From contig JAWCQZ010000006.1 of NCBI GenBank assembly GCA_038869515.1, positions 1 through 64,000 on the forward strand: a stretch of 64,000 nt of DNA, given 5' to 3'. The notes under the pieces are model-generated. The model saw only the letters and a program-made list of their open reading frames with translations, had not been told where the DNA came from and made no database searches. The stretch comes from JAWCQZ01 sp038869515 [NCBI: Halobacteria archaeon]. GTDB taxonomy: Archaea; Halobacteriota; Syntropharchaeia; JACQPP01. Each line of letters begins with the position of its first letter. Within the stretch, counting starts at the first letter, position 1. Below are positions 32,775 to 42,123 of this stretch, piece by piece. Position numbers and translations under genes: made by a program.

Positions 32775-34613
32775 TTATGCCGTCCCCCACAAATCCTTCG
32801 CCACCGTCCCCATCCCGAGTTGGCTCAACTTCTCCGCCTTCGGCTTCCCCGTGGCGATGTCCCAGTTCCGGAAGGCGTAGTAGTCCTGCAACTGGACCTT
32901 CAGGTCGGGCACCTTCCCCCGGGTCCCGCCGGTGGCGAGGGGCTGCATCGCAATTTCGGGCATCGTGTCGTCCTTGACCGAGAGCCCTGCCCGGATGTTG
33001 TAGGCCCGCTTGATGTTGTTGATGCGCTCGCCGACGACCTTGAGGTCCGGAATGGTGTATTCGGTCCCGCTGACCGCGTTGAGAAGGTCGGCCATCTGCT
33101 GGACCGAGGGCTTGGCGAACTGGCAGATGACCAGCGCGTTGTAAATCGCCATGAAGTCCTGGCACTTGGCGGTGAGGGTCCCCTTCCCCTCGTTCACCAT
33201 CCGGTTCGAGGGCTTCAGGTCCCACTCCGGCACGCCGGAGCCCATGTCCACCTCGAAGGGGTTGCCGTAGAGGTGGCAGGCGCCCCGGTTCGAGGTCGCG
33301 TACTCGGCGGCCATCGAGAAGAAGGCGCGGGCGTCGTGCATCGGGAGCTCCATCCCCTTGACGTGGGCCGCCCACTGGGGGCAGTTGTACTTCTGCCCCA
33401 TCGCCCGGGTCCCCTCGGCGATGACGTTCCCGATTCCCTTCCGGTGGGCGGTCGCCTCGACAAGGTAGTTCATCGCGGCGGGGTCGCCCCAGGAGAGTTC
33501 GCGGCCCGCCGCCTCCTTGGTGATGAGCCCCTTCTCGTAGAGGAAGAGGGCGAAGGCGACGCTCACCCCGGCGGAGATGGTGTCCATCCCGTGCTTGTTG
33601 CAGAGCCAGTTGGCGTGGGCGATCGCCTCGAGGTTCTCGTTCATCACCAGAGGCCCGAAGACGCTGGCGGTCTCGTACTCGGGGCCGGCGGTCTCGCCCC
33701 CGGGGATGGCGAAGGGGCCCGAGGGGACCTCGACGACCCGTGCGCACCGGATCGGGCAGGAGTGGCACGCCTCGTTCCCGGTGAGGATGGAGGCCTTCAT
33801 GGCCGAGCCGCTCACCTTCTTCGCCCCCGCCTTGAACGAGCCCTCGGTGAAGTACTTGATGGAGACGTCCCCCATCATCTCCGCCATCTCCATGTAGCCC
33901 GCGGTCCCGAGGGCCTGGAACATCTTGAAGACGGGCGACTTCTTCATGTGGGCGAAGGCGTGCTTGGTCGCCTCCTTGAACTTCTCCGGGTCCTGGATGG
34001 GGACCTTCCGGACCCGCTTCGCCACGATCGCCTTGAGCCGCTTCGCCCCCATCACCGCCCCGGGGCCGCCGCGGGCCGCGGCGCGGCCGTCCTCCGAGAC
34101 GATGGCGGCGTACTTGACGAGATTCTCGCCGGCGGCGCCGATGCAGGCGACCCGGGTGTCGTAGTCCTTCGCCCCGAGCGCCTCCTGGGTCTGGTAGGTG
34201 TCCTTCCCGACGAGGTCCCTGGCGGACTGGAACTTCACCGAGTCCCCCTCGATGGCGAGGGTCGTCCACTCCTTGGCGCGGCCGGTGACCGCGAGGCCGT
34301 CCCAGCCGGAGTAGCGGAGCCAGGAGCCCCAGTCGCCCCCGGAGTTCGCCTCCCCCCAGCACCCGGTCAGCGGAGACTTGAAGCAGACCGTGTGGCGGCC
34401 GGTGTCGGGCGCCCCGGAGCCCGTCAGGGGGCCGGGCTGGAAGAGGAGGATGTTCTCGGGCGAGAGCGGGTCCACGGAGAAGTTGGCGTGGTCGTAGAGC
34501 CACTTCGCCCCGAGGCCCGAGCCGCCGATAAACGCCTTGGCGTCGGCCGGGTCGTAGGCCTGCGGGGTCGCCTTCTCCTTCGAGAGGTCCACCACGAGGA
34601 GTTTCCGGAGCAT
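32775..34613 (-). CDS. Aldehyde ferredoxin oxidoreductase family enzyme
   Basis: Predicted 612-aa tungsten/molybdenum-pterin enzyme that oxidises aldehydes to acids with ferredoxin. The N-terminal VVDLSKEKATP and FIGGSGLGAKWLYDH, then LTGSGAPDTGRHTVCFKSPL, are family motifs. The cluster-binding CHSCPIRC lies in the middle, with the fourth ligand probably in ALVICQF. Length fits the family. The ATG at 34613 is favoured because a TTTAAAAG-type TATA element lies about 25-33 bases upstream; a GTG two codons earlier is possible. Substrate unknown. Confidence 0.9.
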   Translation of the reverse strand: MLRKLLVVDLSKEKATPQAYDPADAKAFIGGSGLGAKWLYDHANFSVDPLSPENILLFQPGPLTGSGAPDTGRHTVCFKSPLTGCWGEANSGGDWGSWLRYSGWDGLAVTGRAKEWTTLAIEGDSVKFQSARDLVGKDTYQTQEALGAKDYDTRVACIGAAGENLVKYAAIVSEDGRAAARGGPGAVMGAKRLKAIVAKRVRKVPIQDPEKFKEATKHAFAHMKKSPVFKMFQALGTAGYMEMAEMMGDVSIKYFTEGSFKAGAKKVSGSAMKASILTGNEACHSCPIRCARVVEVPSGPFAIPGGETAGPEYETASVFGPLVMNENLEAIAHANWLCNKHGMDTISAGVSVAFALFLYEKGLITKEAAGRELSWGDPAAMNYLVEATAHRKGIGNVIAEGTRAMGQKYNCPQWAAHVKGMELPMHDARAFFSMAAEYATSNRGACHLYGNPFEVDMGSGVPEWDLKPSNRMVNEGKGTLTAKCQDFMAIYNALVICQFAKPSVQQMADLLNAVSGTEYTIPDLKVVGERINNIKRAYNIRAGLSVKDDTMPEIAMQPLATGGTRGKVPDLKVQLQDYYAFRNWDIATGKPKAEKLSQLGMGTVAKDLWGTA

Positions 34614-34674
34614 GCCCACCCCCTCTCGGACCGCTATCTTTTAAACGATTCGGCCCGGGGAGGGGGGAGCGGAC

Positions 34675-35262
34675 ATGAACCTCCAGGAACTCCACTCCCT
34701 CCTGGCCGCCGAGCGCCGTTCCGAGTCCCTCCGGGGCCTCCCGGCAGACTTCGAGGGGGGGGTGGCGAAATACATCGCCGACCTGGAGGCGGCCCGGGCC
34801 GAGGAGGGGGGAAGGGAGTTCGTGGAGGACGAGTTGCGCACGGCGCGGCAACTGGTGGAGCGGCTGGTGGACGAGCGCCTCCTCAAGATGGCGAAGGCGG
34901 CGGTCTTCCGCGCCCGGGGGATGGAGGAGGGGCCCGGAGGGCTGGGGCCCAAGGAGGCGGAGGTGTTCGGGAAACTGGAGGCGCTCCTCACCGAGGGGCG
35001 GAGAGGGCTCCTCGGCTCGACGGGGAGCCCGGAGGCTCCAGCCCGCAGGAGGGGCCGGAAGGGCGAGAGGCCCGCGCCGAGAGCCGAGGCTCCGAAGAGC
35101 GAGGGGGTGGCCCTCCGGGTCCTGCAGGACATCGCCCCCTTCACCGGGGCCGACGGGAAGGTCTACCGCCTCCGGAAGGAGGAGGTCGTGCGGCTCCCCC
35201 CGGCCAACGCGGAGCCGCTGCTGAAGCGGGGCGTGGTGGAGAAAATCGAGGCCCCGACCTAG
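34675..35262 (+). CDS. GINS complex subunit (Gins51-like)
   Basis: Predicted 195-aa replication protein, part of the CMG helicase with MCM and the RecJ/Cdc45-like protein. The N-terminal A-domain is helical (LPADFEGGVAKYIADLEAAR; later ERLVDERLLKMAKAAVFRAR). A Pro/Arg/Lys-rich linker follows, and then the small beta B-domain (RVLQDIAPFTGADGKVYRLR, then EPLLKRGVVEKIE). The A-then-B order marks Gins51 rather than Gins23. It is divergent from the aldehyde oxidoreductase and converges on the MFS gene with a 4-base overlap of the stops. Confidence 0.85.
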   Translation: MNLQELHSLLAAERRSESLRGLPADFEGGVAKYIADLEAARAEEGGREFVEDELRTARQLVERLVDERLLKMAKAAVFRARGMEEGPGGLGPKEAEVFGKLEALLTEGRRGLLGSTGSPEAPARRRGRKGERPAPRAEAPKSEGVALRVLQDIAPFTGADGKVYRLRKEEVVRLPPANAEPLLKRGVVEKIEAPT

Positions 35263-36473
35263 TTCGGCATCAGGAGCGCGCGCCGCTTCAACGCGAGGGC
35301 GTGGCCCGGGAGGGCGACGAGCGCGAGCGCGTAGAAGGCGGTGGCGAAGCCGAAGCGGTCGTAGAGGAAGCCGCCGAGGGGGGCGCCCCCGATGAAGGCG
35401 AGGCTGATGGCGAAGGAGAGGAGGCCGAAGCCGCTCCCCCGGTGCTCGGGGGGCATGATGTCGGCGAGGAGCCCCCCGATCGCGGGTCCGGCGAGGGCCG
35501 CGCCGGCGCCGATGGCGGCGGCCAGGAGGGCGAGGCCGGCGAGCCCTCCGGCCCAGGGGAGGAGGAGCCACGGGACGCCGGCGAGGAGGGCCCCCGCGAG
35601 GATGTAGCGCCTCCGCCGCAGGGTGCGGTCTGTCCTCCAGACCGCGGGGAGGAAGACGAGCAGCGCGACCAGCCCGGCGGGGAGGAGGGCCCGCGCAATC
35701 TGGTCGAGGGAGAGGCCGAGGCCTTTCGGGGGCGCGTCCTGGAGGAAGGGGAGGAGGACGACGCCGACGCCGACCACCGGCATGACCACCGGCACCGCCA
35801 CCAGGAAGAGGGTCCGCATCCGCCTCTCCCGCAGAATCCCCCGCAGCGGGCTCAGGAGGCTCCCGGCAGGGGAGCTGCGGGGGACCTCGCGGAGCGCGAG
35901 GGCGAGGGCGACGGGGATGAGCCCGAGGAGCGCGACGAGGGGAACCATCCCCTCGAACCCGAAGCGCGACAGCAGGTAGCCGGCGGCGAGGAACCCCGCG
36001 CCGAACCCGGCTGCGACGGTCGCCCCCGAGGCGCTCATCGCCTCGGCCCGCTGGTGGAGCGGCGCGCTGTCGGCGATGAGGGCTGTCCCTGCGACGCCCC
36101 CGGCCCCCAGGAAGCCCGCGAGGAGCGAGCGGAGGAGGAATTCGGGCCCGGTCGAGAGGGCGAGCAGCCAGAGGGCGAGCGGCGGGCCCGCGAGCGCCCC
36201 GACGAGCAGCACCGGCTTCCGGCCCCACCGGTCGGCGGCGGCTCCCCAGAGGGGGAGGCCGAGGATGGTGGCGCCGCTGCCCAGGGCGCCCGCCACGCCG
36301 AGGGTCGTGACGTCGATGGAGATGCGCTCCCGGAACCCGGGGGAGGTGAAGGTGGTGTAGAGGGCGGCCCCCGCAGCGGTGGAGACCAGCCCCATGGCGC
36401 AGACGAGGTTCACGTTCCAGGGGAGGATGAAGGCGCGGACGGGGGCGGGGAGCCGGTCGAGGAGGGGGGCCAC
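35259..36473 (-). CDS. MFS transporter
   Basis: Predicted 404-aa membrane carrier with about 12 hydrophobic segments. The family's loop 2-3 motif is visible as GAAADRWGRKPVLLVGAL, and a second basic loop as WRTDRTLRRRRYILAGALL near the centre. A GTG at 36473 is proposed because a CTTTACAT-type AT-rich element lies about 25 bases upstream and because the longer frame adds a non-membrane leader without family features. Substrate unknown; drug or metabolite export would be typical. Confidence 0.8.
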   Translation of the reverse strand: MAPLLDRLPAPVRAFILPWNVNLVCAMGLVSTAAGAALYTTFTSPGFRERISIDVTTLGVAGALGSGATILGLPLWGAAADRWGRKPVLLVGALAGPPLALWLLALSTGPEFLLRSLLAGFLGAGGVAGTALIADSAPLHQRAEAMSASGATVAAGFGAGFLAAGYLLSRFGFEGMVPLVALLGLIPVALALALREVPRSSPAGSLLSPLRGILRERRMRTLFLVAVPVVMPVVGVGVVLLPFLQDAPPKGLGLSLDQIARALLPAGLVALLVFLPAVWRTDRTLRRRRYILAGALLAGVPWLLLPWAGGLAGLALLAAAIGAGAALAGPAIGGLLADIMPPEHRGSGFGLLSFAISLAFIGGAPLGGFLYDRFGFATAFYALALVALPGHALALKRRALLMPN

Positions 36474-36674
36474 GGACCGGGATGGGGGCGGGATGTAAAG
36501 ACCGTTTGTGGCCCGGGGTGCCGAGTCCGGCGGCCCTTGATCAGAAGGATGAAAATTAACTCCCGCCCAGATGCTGAATGACCGGCGTTCGAGCCATATG
36601 GCATCTCTCACTCTTTCTGGAGGGGCCCGGAAGTCGATGGGCTACTTTCAGGGCAGAGTCCCGGCGACGGCGTC

Positions 36675-37055
36675 TCAGCCGGAGCCTTGCCCCTTCACCG
36701 GAATCGGCCGCCCCTGCGGGTCGACCGCCACGTAGGTCACCACCGCTTCGGTGACCCGGACGGGCTTCGCGTCGAGCCCGAGGCCGCGCTGCGTCTCGAC
36801 GGCGACCTTCACGGTCACCGATGTGCGCCCGACCTTCAGCGTCTCGGTGTAGAACGACACGATGTCCCCGACGCGGACCGGCGCGATGAACTCCACCTCC
36901 TTCATCGCGCGGGTCACGAAGAGGCGGGCGCCGTGCTTCCGCGCCTCCACGGCGCCGGCGAGGTCGATGTAGCTCAGAATCACGCCTCCGAAGATGTTGC
37001 CGAGGCCGCCGGTGTCCTTCGGCAGCAGCGTCACGCGGAGGGAGGGGTCGGGCAT
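36675..37055 (-). CDS. Acyl-CoA thioesterase, hotdog fold (YciA-like)
   Basis: Predicted 126-aa hydrolase of acyl-CoA. The typical order is present: LPKDTGGLGNIFGGVILSYI (with the N/GG motif before the central helix), DLAGAVEARKHG, TRAMKEVEFIAPVRVGDIV and a final strand region VTEAVVTYVAVD. The ATG at 37055 gives the usual length; an upstream extension is rejected. Acts on cytosolic acyl-CoAs, chain length unknown. Confidence 0.85.
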   Translation of the reverse strand: MPDPSLRVTLLPKDTGGLGNIFGGVILSYIDLAGAVEARKHGARLFVTRAMKEVEFIAPVRVGDIVSFYTETLKVGRTSVTVKVAVETQRGLGLDAKPVRVTEAVVTYVAVDPQGRPIPVKGQGSG

Positions 37056-37071
37056 ATTGTCGGGTATCGGG

Positions 37072-37374
37072 TCACCTCTCGAATGGGGTGAGGACGGCAA
37101 TGAGCCTCCTCTTCCCCGCCTTGACTGTGTGGAACTTTTCAGGTGGAACATCGAGGTCGGTGATGTAGCCTCGGTTGTTGTATTCTTCGAGGGTCAGAAG
37201 TTCAAGGTGGTGAGGAGCCTTGTTGATGTAGATGGTGGCCAATAAGGCGGTCTCATCTCCCATGGTGTCCTCCAAATCTGTCGCAAAACCAAGGGTGGAA
37301 TCTTCAGCCAAGGGGGTCCCAGGAGAGACAACGACGCGCGGGATTCGAACCATGGAGTGTGTAGCCATTTTCAT
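37072..37374 (-). CDS. Hypothetical protein in the restriction-modification island
   Basis: Predicted 100-aa protein of mixed beta and charged character (LEDTMGDETALLATIYINKA, LLTLEEYNNRGYITDLDVPP). No family recognised. Its ATG directly follows the stop of the restriction endonuclease gene with no gap, and its lower G+C matches that operon rather than the thioesterase downstream. It may be an accessory subunit or a passenger gene. Confidence 0.6.
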   Translation of the reverse strand: MKMATHSMVRIPRVVVSPGTPLAEDSTLGFATDLEDTMGDETALLATIYINKAPHHLELLTLEEYNNRGYITDLDVPPEKFHTVKAGKRRLIAVLTPFER

Positions 37375-37983
37375 TCACGCAAACTTGATGATGATCCCGT
37401 CCCCCTCCCGGGTGCTCGAATAGTAGATCACATTGGCGTCAATCCGTTCGGAGAGTGCGACCATCTCTTTGTACGAAACTGGCTTGATGGACACAGGTCG
37501 CTTCCCCACATATCCATCGATGCCCTTTGACTCCTCCGCGGGTGAAGCAAGCCGATATTCACAGGAGTTCATCTGCGATACTTTTCTCAGAATCGCCTCT
37601 TGAACCCGCAGGCCAATGAAGGTCTTGACGAGGACCAAGTCTCTGACCCATCGTTCCACCAGTCGGCGGTCAATTCCGCCCATCGACGTTTTGAACTGCT
37701 CAAGCATTGCCACGATTTTGCTTGTCGCTGCCGCAATGGCTTCCGGGTGGCGTTCGAGATACCACTCCTCCCACTCCGCAAGCCGCTTGCCTGGAACCTG
37801 TTTTATGAGTTCGCTCAATTGACCGACCACCTTCGGGCGGGTTCCCTGCGAGAATCGATTGGCCCAGTTGATGAATAGCGTCGCATATTTTGGGAACTTT
37901 TTCAAGGATCCCCCGGTGATCTTCTCGACCTCTTCCTCCGTGAAGCCCATCTCGCGGTAGGTGAGACGAATCTCTTTAAGCAT
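37375..37983 (-). CDS. MjaI-family type II restriction endonuclease
   Basis: Predicted 202-aa endonuclease. The C-terminal part reads ESKGIDGYVGKRPVSIKPVS, a PD-(D/E)xK-like arrangement (Asp, then a strand ending in Lys) characteristic of the MjaI family; the N-terminal part is helical with many aromatic residues. It lies 21 bases downstream of the methyltransferase gene on the same strand. MjaI itself cuts CTAG (recalled). Composition is lower in G+C than the chromosome around it, so the whole cassette was probably acquired. Confidence 0.75.
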   Translation of the reverse strand: MLKEIRLTYREMGFTEEEVEKITGGSLKKFPKYATLFINWANRFSQGTRPKVVGQLSELIKQVPGKRLAEWEEWYLERHPEAIAAATSKIVAMLEQFKTSMGGIDRRLVERWVRDLVLVKTFIGLRVQEAILRKVSQMNSCEYRLASPAEESKGIDGYVGKRPVSIKPVSYKEMVALSERIDANVIYYSSTREGDGIIIKFA

Positions 37984-38004
37984 GCAACGGCTTCCGACGG
38001 CCTC

Positions 38005-39363
38005 TCACCCCGAGCCCCGTTCCGCAATAAACTTCCTCTTGGTTCGGTAGTTGGAAGCATCATCCACCTCCACAAGACCCGACCGAACCAGATGCAGGTT
38101 CACGAAGGTCTTGTTCTTCAGAAAAAGATAGGCAAGGAGGTCCCCTCGTGCATCATATTTTTGGTCGTCGAACTTCAGGAACACCTTCTGCCCTCTCACC
38201 AGACCCTCGACGAAGCGCAATGCCTCCTCTCTTGTCTGCGCCACCGGCTTGACGCCAAGCAAACGGACCCTCAAACCGGTATCAAGTTCTATGAGATCCG
38301 GTGCCTCGATACTCTTGACAGTGTGCAATCGCGCGTCTGGCGTCTCGGTCCCGTCGATTTTGGAGCCGAAGCTAAGCTTCCTGGGATCCACTTTCTTATC
38401 GAAGCACACCGGATCTTTGAAAACGTAGGGCAACCCGGCGATCCGCTCGTTGAAACTGGGAAGGGGGCCTTCTTGTTCTGCGACTTCAAACCGCAGAGGT
38501 GCCTCGGCTTGCAATGAGATGAGGCGGTTTTCGATGGTCGCAAGGAACTTTCGATTGATCTCATAGCCAACAGAGTTCCGCCCGAGCCTGCCTGCGGCGA
38601 CGGAGGCAGTCCCGCTTCCGAGAAATGGGTCGAGAACAGTGTCGCCTACGAAAGTAAACATCCGAATTAACCGCCGGGGCAACTCCTCGGGGAACGCCGC
38701 AAGGTGCTTATCCTGTTTTTCGCCGGGAAAATTCCAATGGCCGTAAAAATATTCATTCCATTCCTCGGTTGTCAGCTTCGATCTTTCCTTCGCTTCCTCG
38801 CCGGGTTGTGGTGGTTTTCCGAGTTTCTTGAAGAGGAGGATGAATTCGTAGTCGATCTTGACAATGCCGTTCCGGGGGTAGGGAAACGAGCCCATGACCG
38901 TGGCACCTCCGGTTGTGTTGGTGGTGGTCACCTTCTGCCAGATGATGGCCCCCATGTAGTCGAAGCCGAGGGTCTCGCAGAATTTGGTAATCTCCGTCCG
39001 GATGGGGATGACCTTGTAGCGCCCGTAATAGACCGACCGCGCGAACTGGTCCCCGATGTTGATGCAGAGGCGGCATCCCGGATGGAGGACCCGGTAGCAC
39101 TCCTTCCAGACGAGGTTGAGGTTGTTGATGTAGTCCTCATAGGTGTCGTTGAATCCGATCTGGTCCTCGTGGCCGTAGTCCTTCAACTGCCAATAGGGAG
39201 GTGAGGTCACAACGAGATGAACGCTCTCGTCCGGGACCTCCTTCATGGCCCGAGAGTCCCCGAAAATGATCCGATGATGGGTCGGTGACGGGCCTGGAAA
39301 ACCGGTCGTCGCGGGCAGTGTCCTTTCTGCACCTCCCCCCGCCTTGGTCCCGTTCGACGTCAT
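38005..39363 (-). CDS. DNA methyltransferase (N4-C/N6-A) with C-terminal SNase-like domain
   Basis: Predicted 452-aa modification enzyme. Motif IV TSPPYW is at residues 53-58 and motif I DPFLGSGT at 245-252, the order of beta-class enzymes; TSPPYW favours N4-cytosine methylation. Residues about 350-445 resemble a staphylococcal nuclease OB fold: LDTGLRVRLLGVKPV, then DARGDLLAYLFLKNKTFVNL and HLVRSGLVEV. The usual GR in this motif reads GD, and the PE after the first strand is absent, so the tail is probably not catalytic. The ATG at 39363 is preferred to an upstream GTG. Cognate partner of the MjaI-type nuclease. Confidence 0.85.
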   Translation of the reverse strand: MTSNGTKAGGGAERTLPATTGFPGPSPTHHRIIFGDSRAMKEVPDESVHLVVTSPPYWQLKDYGHEDQIGFNDTYEDYINNLNLVWKECYRVLHPGCRLCINIGDQFARSVYYGRYKVIPIRTEITKFCETLGFDYMGAIIWQKVTTTNTTGGATVMGSFPYPRNGIVKIDYEFILLFKKLGKPPQPGEEAKERSKLTTEEWNEYFYGHWNFPGEKQDKHLAAFPEELPRRLIRMFTFVGDTVLDPFLGSGTASVAAGRLGRNSVGYEINRKFLATIENRLISLQAEAPLRFEVAEQEGPLPSFNERIAGLPYVFKDPVCFDKKVDPRKLSFGSKIDGTETPDARLHTVKSIEAPDLIELDTGLRVRLLGVKPVAQTREEALRFVEGLVRGQKVFLKFDDQKYDARGDLLAYLFLKNKTFVNLHLVRSGLVEVDDASNYRTKRKFIAERGSG

Positions 39364-39475
39364 AGGATTTGGATTTTCCACGCTTTCATTTCAAACCACC
39401 CCAGAGCGCCGTGAAAGTGCTTTTCTTCCCGTCCGTTGCCGACGGGACGGGAGGGTTTCCGAGTGGACCGGCAAC

Positions 39476-42004
39476 TCACCCGCACGGCCCCTGCCACTCG
39501 CAGAGGATGGAGGAGCACTTCTGGCACCCGCCGTGGAGGGTGATGGCCGCGCCGCAGAGCGGGCACCCGCCCTTGGTGGACTTCGGCGCCGCGGTGACCA
39601 CGACCGGCTCGCCGCTCTCCTTGGCCGCCTTGCGATTCAGGTGGTACTCGAGGATGAGGGCGAGGGCGTGGTAGGGGGAGTGGACCTTCCGGATGGCGTT
39701 CCCCGCCGAGTCCACGAACCGGTTGTCGTCGGCGGGGAGCCAGTGCTCCTGCGTCTTGATGTTCCGCAGCATCTTGATGGCGACGTCGAGGCTCACCCCG
39801 GCCCGGAGGAGGCCCGAGACCAGTTTCCCGACGGCCTGGAGGGCCCCGTCCTCGTCGGTCCCCGAGTCGCCGAGGCGGCAGAAGACCTCGAAGGGCCTCC
39901 CCTGGACCTCGTTCACCGTCACGTAGAGGTTCCGGTTGGGGTAGGCCTCGATTTCGTAGGTGGTCCCGACGAGGTTCTTGGGGCGGTCGACCATCCGGAC
40001 CTTGCCGAAGTACTCGGGGGCGATGGTGAACTCCTCGCTCGAGTGCTGGACGACCCCCTGGGCCCCCGCCCCGTGGTAGAGCACTTGGACCGACTTGCAG
40101 CCGTCCCGGAAGACCGTGATGTTGCGGCAGCCGGTCTCCCAGGCGAGGCGGTAGGCGCGGTCCACGTCGGCTTCGGTGGCGGAGTTGGGCAGGTTGATGG
40201 TCTTGGAGATGGCGCTGCTCACGTAGCGGGTCCAGGCGGCGAGCATCTTCACGTGGCCCTCGATGGAGATTTCGTTGGCGGTGGAGAAGAGGCGCTTCAG
40301 CCGCTCCGGGAGCATCGACTGGACCTCGGCGGGGAGCGCGGAGAGGATGCCCGCCTTCTCCACCTCCTGGACGATGCGCGGGCCGCCCGGGAGCCCCTCC
40401 ACCGCCTTGCGGAAGTAGGGGTTCACGTGCATGAGGTTGAACTGGGGGGTCACCCGGCGGTAGGCGAGGCTGAAGAAGGGCTCGCACCCCTGCCCCTCGC
40501 ACCCCGCAATCTCGGCGGTGGTGCCGGTGGGGGCGACCGTCGTGACGTTGGAGTTCGCCAGCCCGTCCTTGGCGATTTTGCGGTCGAGGGCTGCCCAGTC
40601 CTGCCGGCCGTCGTGGAAGTGGTCGGCGAAGGTGAAGCCCCGGGCGAACACGCTCTTCTCCCACCAGGGGAAGCGCCCCCGCTCCCTGGCGAGGTCGGAA
40701 GAGGTCCAGAGGGTGTGGTAGGTGATGAACTCCTGGAGGCGCTCGGCGAGGCGGCGCGCCTCCTCCGAGTCGTAGGGGGTATGGAGGGCGACCAGGGCGT
40801 CCGCGAAGCCCATGACTCCGAGGCCGATGCGGCGGGTTCCCCGGGAGACGGCGTCGATCTGGGGGATGGGGTACTTGTTGACCTCGACCACGTCGTCGAG
40901 GAATCGAGTCAACGTCTGGACTGTGGCCTTCAGGGAGTCCCAGTCCACCGAGTGGCCGTTGCCGTTCGACTTCCCGTTCGTGACGAACTTGCCGAGGTTG
41001 ATGTGGCCGAGGTTGCACGACTCGTAGGGGAGGAGCGGCTGCTCGCCGCAGGGGTTGGTCGCCGCGATCCGGTAGGGTGTTTCGTCGTTCCCGGCGAAGG
41101 CGTTGCAGAGCGGCCGGTTCGCGCGGTCCACGAAAAAGAGGCCGGGGTCCCCGGTGCGCCAGGCGTGTTTCACCAGGAGGTCCCAGAGCCAGCGCGCCTT
41201 CACCGACTCCGCCCGCTTCCAGACCCACCCGTCGGGAATCTCCTCGAACACCGCGAAGCCGTCGGGCTTGCCGCTCCGGGGGTTGACCGCCCGCCACTCG
41301 CCGTCCCGCTCCAGCGCCTCCATGAAGGCGTCGGTCACCGCGACCGAGATGTTGAAGTTGGCGATGTTCTTGTTCTCGGCGTCCTTGCAGGTGATGAAGC
41401 GGACCACGTCGGGGTGGTCGCACCGGAGGATGGCCATGTTGGCGCCGCGCCGCTTGCCGCCCTGCTTGATCTCCTCGGTGGACTTGTCGTAGAGGGAGAG
41501 GAAGGAGACGGGCCCCGAGGCCACCCCGCCGGAGCCCTGGACGACGTCGCTCTCGGGCCGGAGGGCGCTGAAGTCGAAGCCGGTCCCTCCCCCGGAGTGG
41601 TGGATGGTCGCCATGTCCTGCAGCGTCCCGTAGATGGAGGCCTCGCCGTCGGTCAAACTGTCCCGGATGGGGAGAACGAAGCATGCGCTCAGGAGGCCGC
41701 GCCGGGTCCCCGCGTTCATCAGCGTCGGGGAGTTGGGCATCACCCGACAGGTCGCCATGAGGCTGTAGAACTCCCGGGCCCAGAAGAGCACCTTCTCCTC
41801 GTCGGCGCCCCACTTGCGCTCCGCCTGGGCCACGGCCCACGCGACGCGCCAGAAGAGTTCGCGCGGAGTCTCGATGATGTTCCGGTTCTCGTCCCGGAGG
41901 AGGTAGCGCCCCTTCAGAATCTCGAGGGCGTTGGGGCTCAGCTCGGGCTCGACAAGGTCCTGGGGGACCGCGGGAATCTGGAGGGCGAGGGCGGCGGCTT
42001 TCAT
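39476..42004 (-). CDS. nrdJ: Adenosylcobalamin-dependent (class II) ribonucleotide reductase
   Basis: Predicted 842-aa enzyme that reduces ribonucleotides, using coenzyme B12 as radical source. Recognisable parts: MPNSPTLMNAG, GLLSACFVLPI with the first redox cysteine, HHSGGGTGFDFS, the radical-site segment NPCGEQPLLPYESCNLG (Cys, Glu, second Cys) and APTGTTAEIAG. The C-terminus has a zinc ribbon (CPLCGA and CQKCSS) and a final Cys-containing tail that can re-reduce the active site. No NrdB-like radical subunit is nearby. The ATG at 42004 is chosen; the longer frame runs through the structured intergenic region. Oxygen-independent DNA precursor supply fits a B12-using organism. Confidence 0.93.
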   Translation of the reverse strand: MKAAALALQIPAVPQDLVEPELSPNALEILKGRYLLRDENRNIIETPRELFWRVAWAVAQAERKWGADEEKVLFWAREFYSLMATCRVMPNSPTLMNAGTRRGLLSACFVLPIRDSLTDGEASIYGTLQDMATIHHSGGGTGFDFSALRPESDVVQGSGGVASGPVSFLSLYDKSTEEIKQGGKRRGANMAILRCDHPDVVRFITCKDAENKNIANFNISVAVTDAFMEALERDGEWRAVNPRSGKPDGFAVFEEIPDGWVWKRAESVKARWLWDLLVKHAWRTGDPGLFFVDRANRPLCNAFAGNDETPYRIAATNPCGEQPLLPYESCNLGHINLGKFVTNGKSNGNGHSVDWDSLKATVQTLTRFLDDVVEVNKYPIPQIDAVSRGTRRIGLGVMGFADALVALHTPYDSEEARRLAERLQEFITYHTLWTSSDLARERGRFPWWEKSVFARGFTFADHFHDGRQDWAALDRKIAKDGLANSNVTTVAPTGTTAEIAGCEGQGCEPFFSLAYRRVTPQFNLMHVNPYFRKAVEGLPGGPRIVQEVEKAGILSALPAEVQSMLPERLKRLFSTANEISIEGHVKMLAAWTRYVSSAISKTINLPNSATEADVDRAYRLAWETGCRNITVFRDGCKSVQVLYHGAGAQGVVQHSSEEFTIAPEYFGKVRMVDRPKNLVGTTYEIEAYPNRNLYVTVNEVQGRPFEVFCRLGDSGTDEDGALQAVGKLVSGLLRAGVSLDVAIKMLRNIKTQEHWLPADDNRFVDSAGNAIRKVHSPYHALALILEYHLNRKAAKESGEPVVVTAAPKSTKGGCPLCGAAITLHGGCQKCSSILCEWQGPCG

Positions 42005-42123
42005 GGCGGGCTCAGGCGCGGGCCCGGCGGAGCCGGGCGAAGAGCGACGAACCCCCTGCGCGGATTGTGACCATGCGAGGAAGTGCCGTGTTAGCCGTTC
42101 GTTCCTATTTAGGTGTTTTTCCA

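Noticed and set aside
37335-37360. GGTTCGAATCC on the minus strand, resembling a tRNA T-arm
   Set aside because: It lies inside a coding frame (codons for MVRIPR) and no acceptor, D- or anticodon arm surrounds it.
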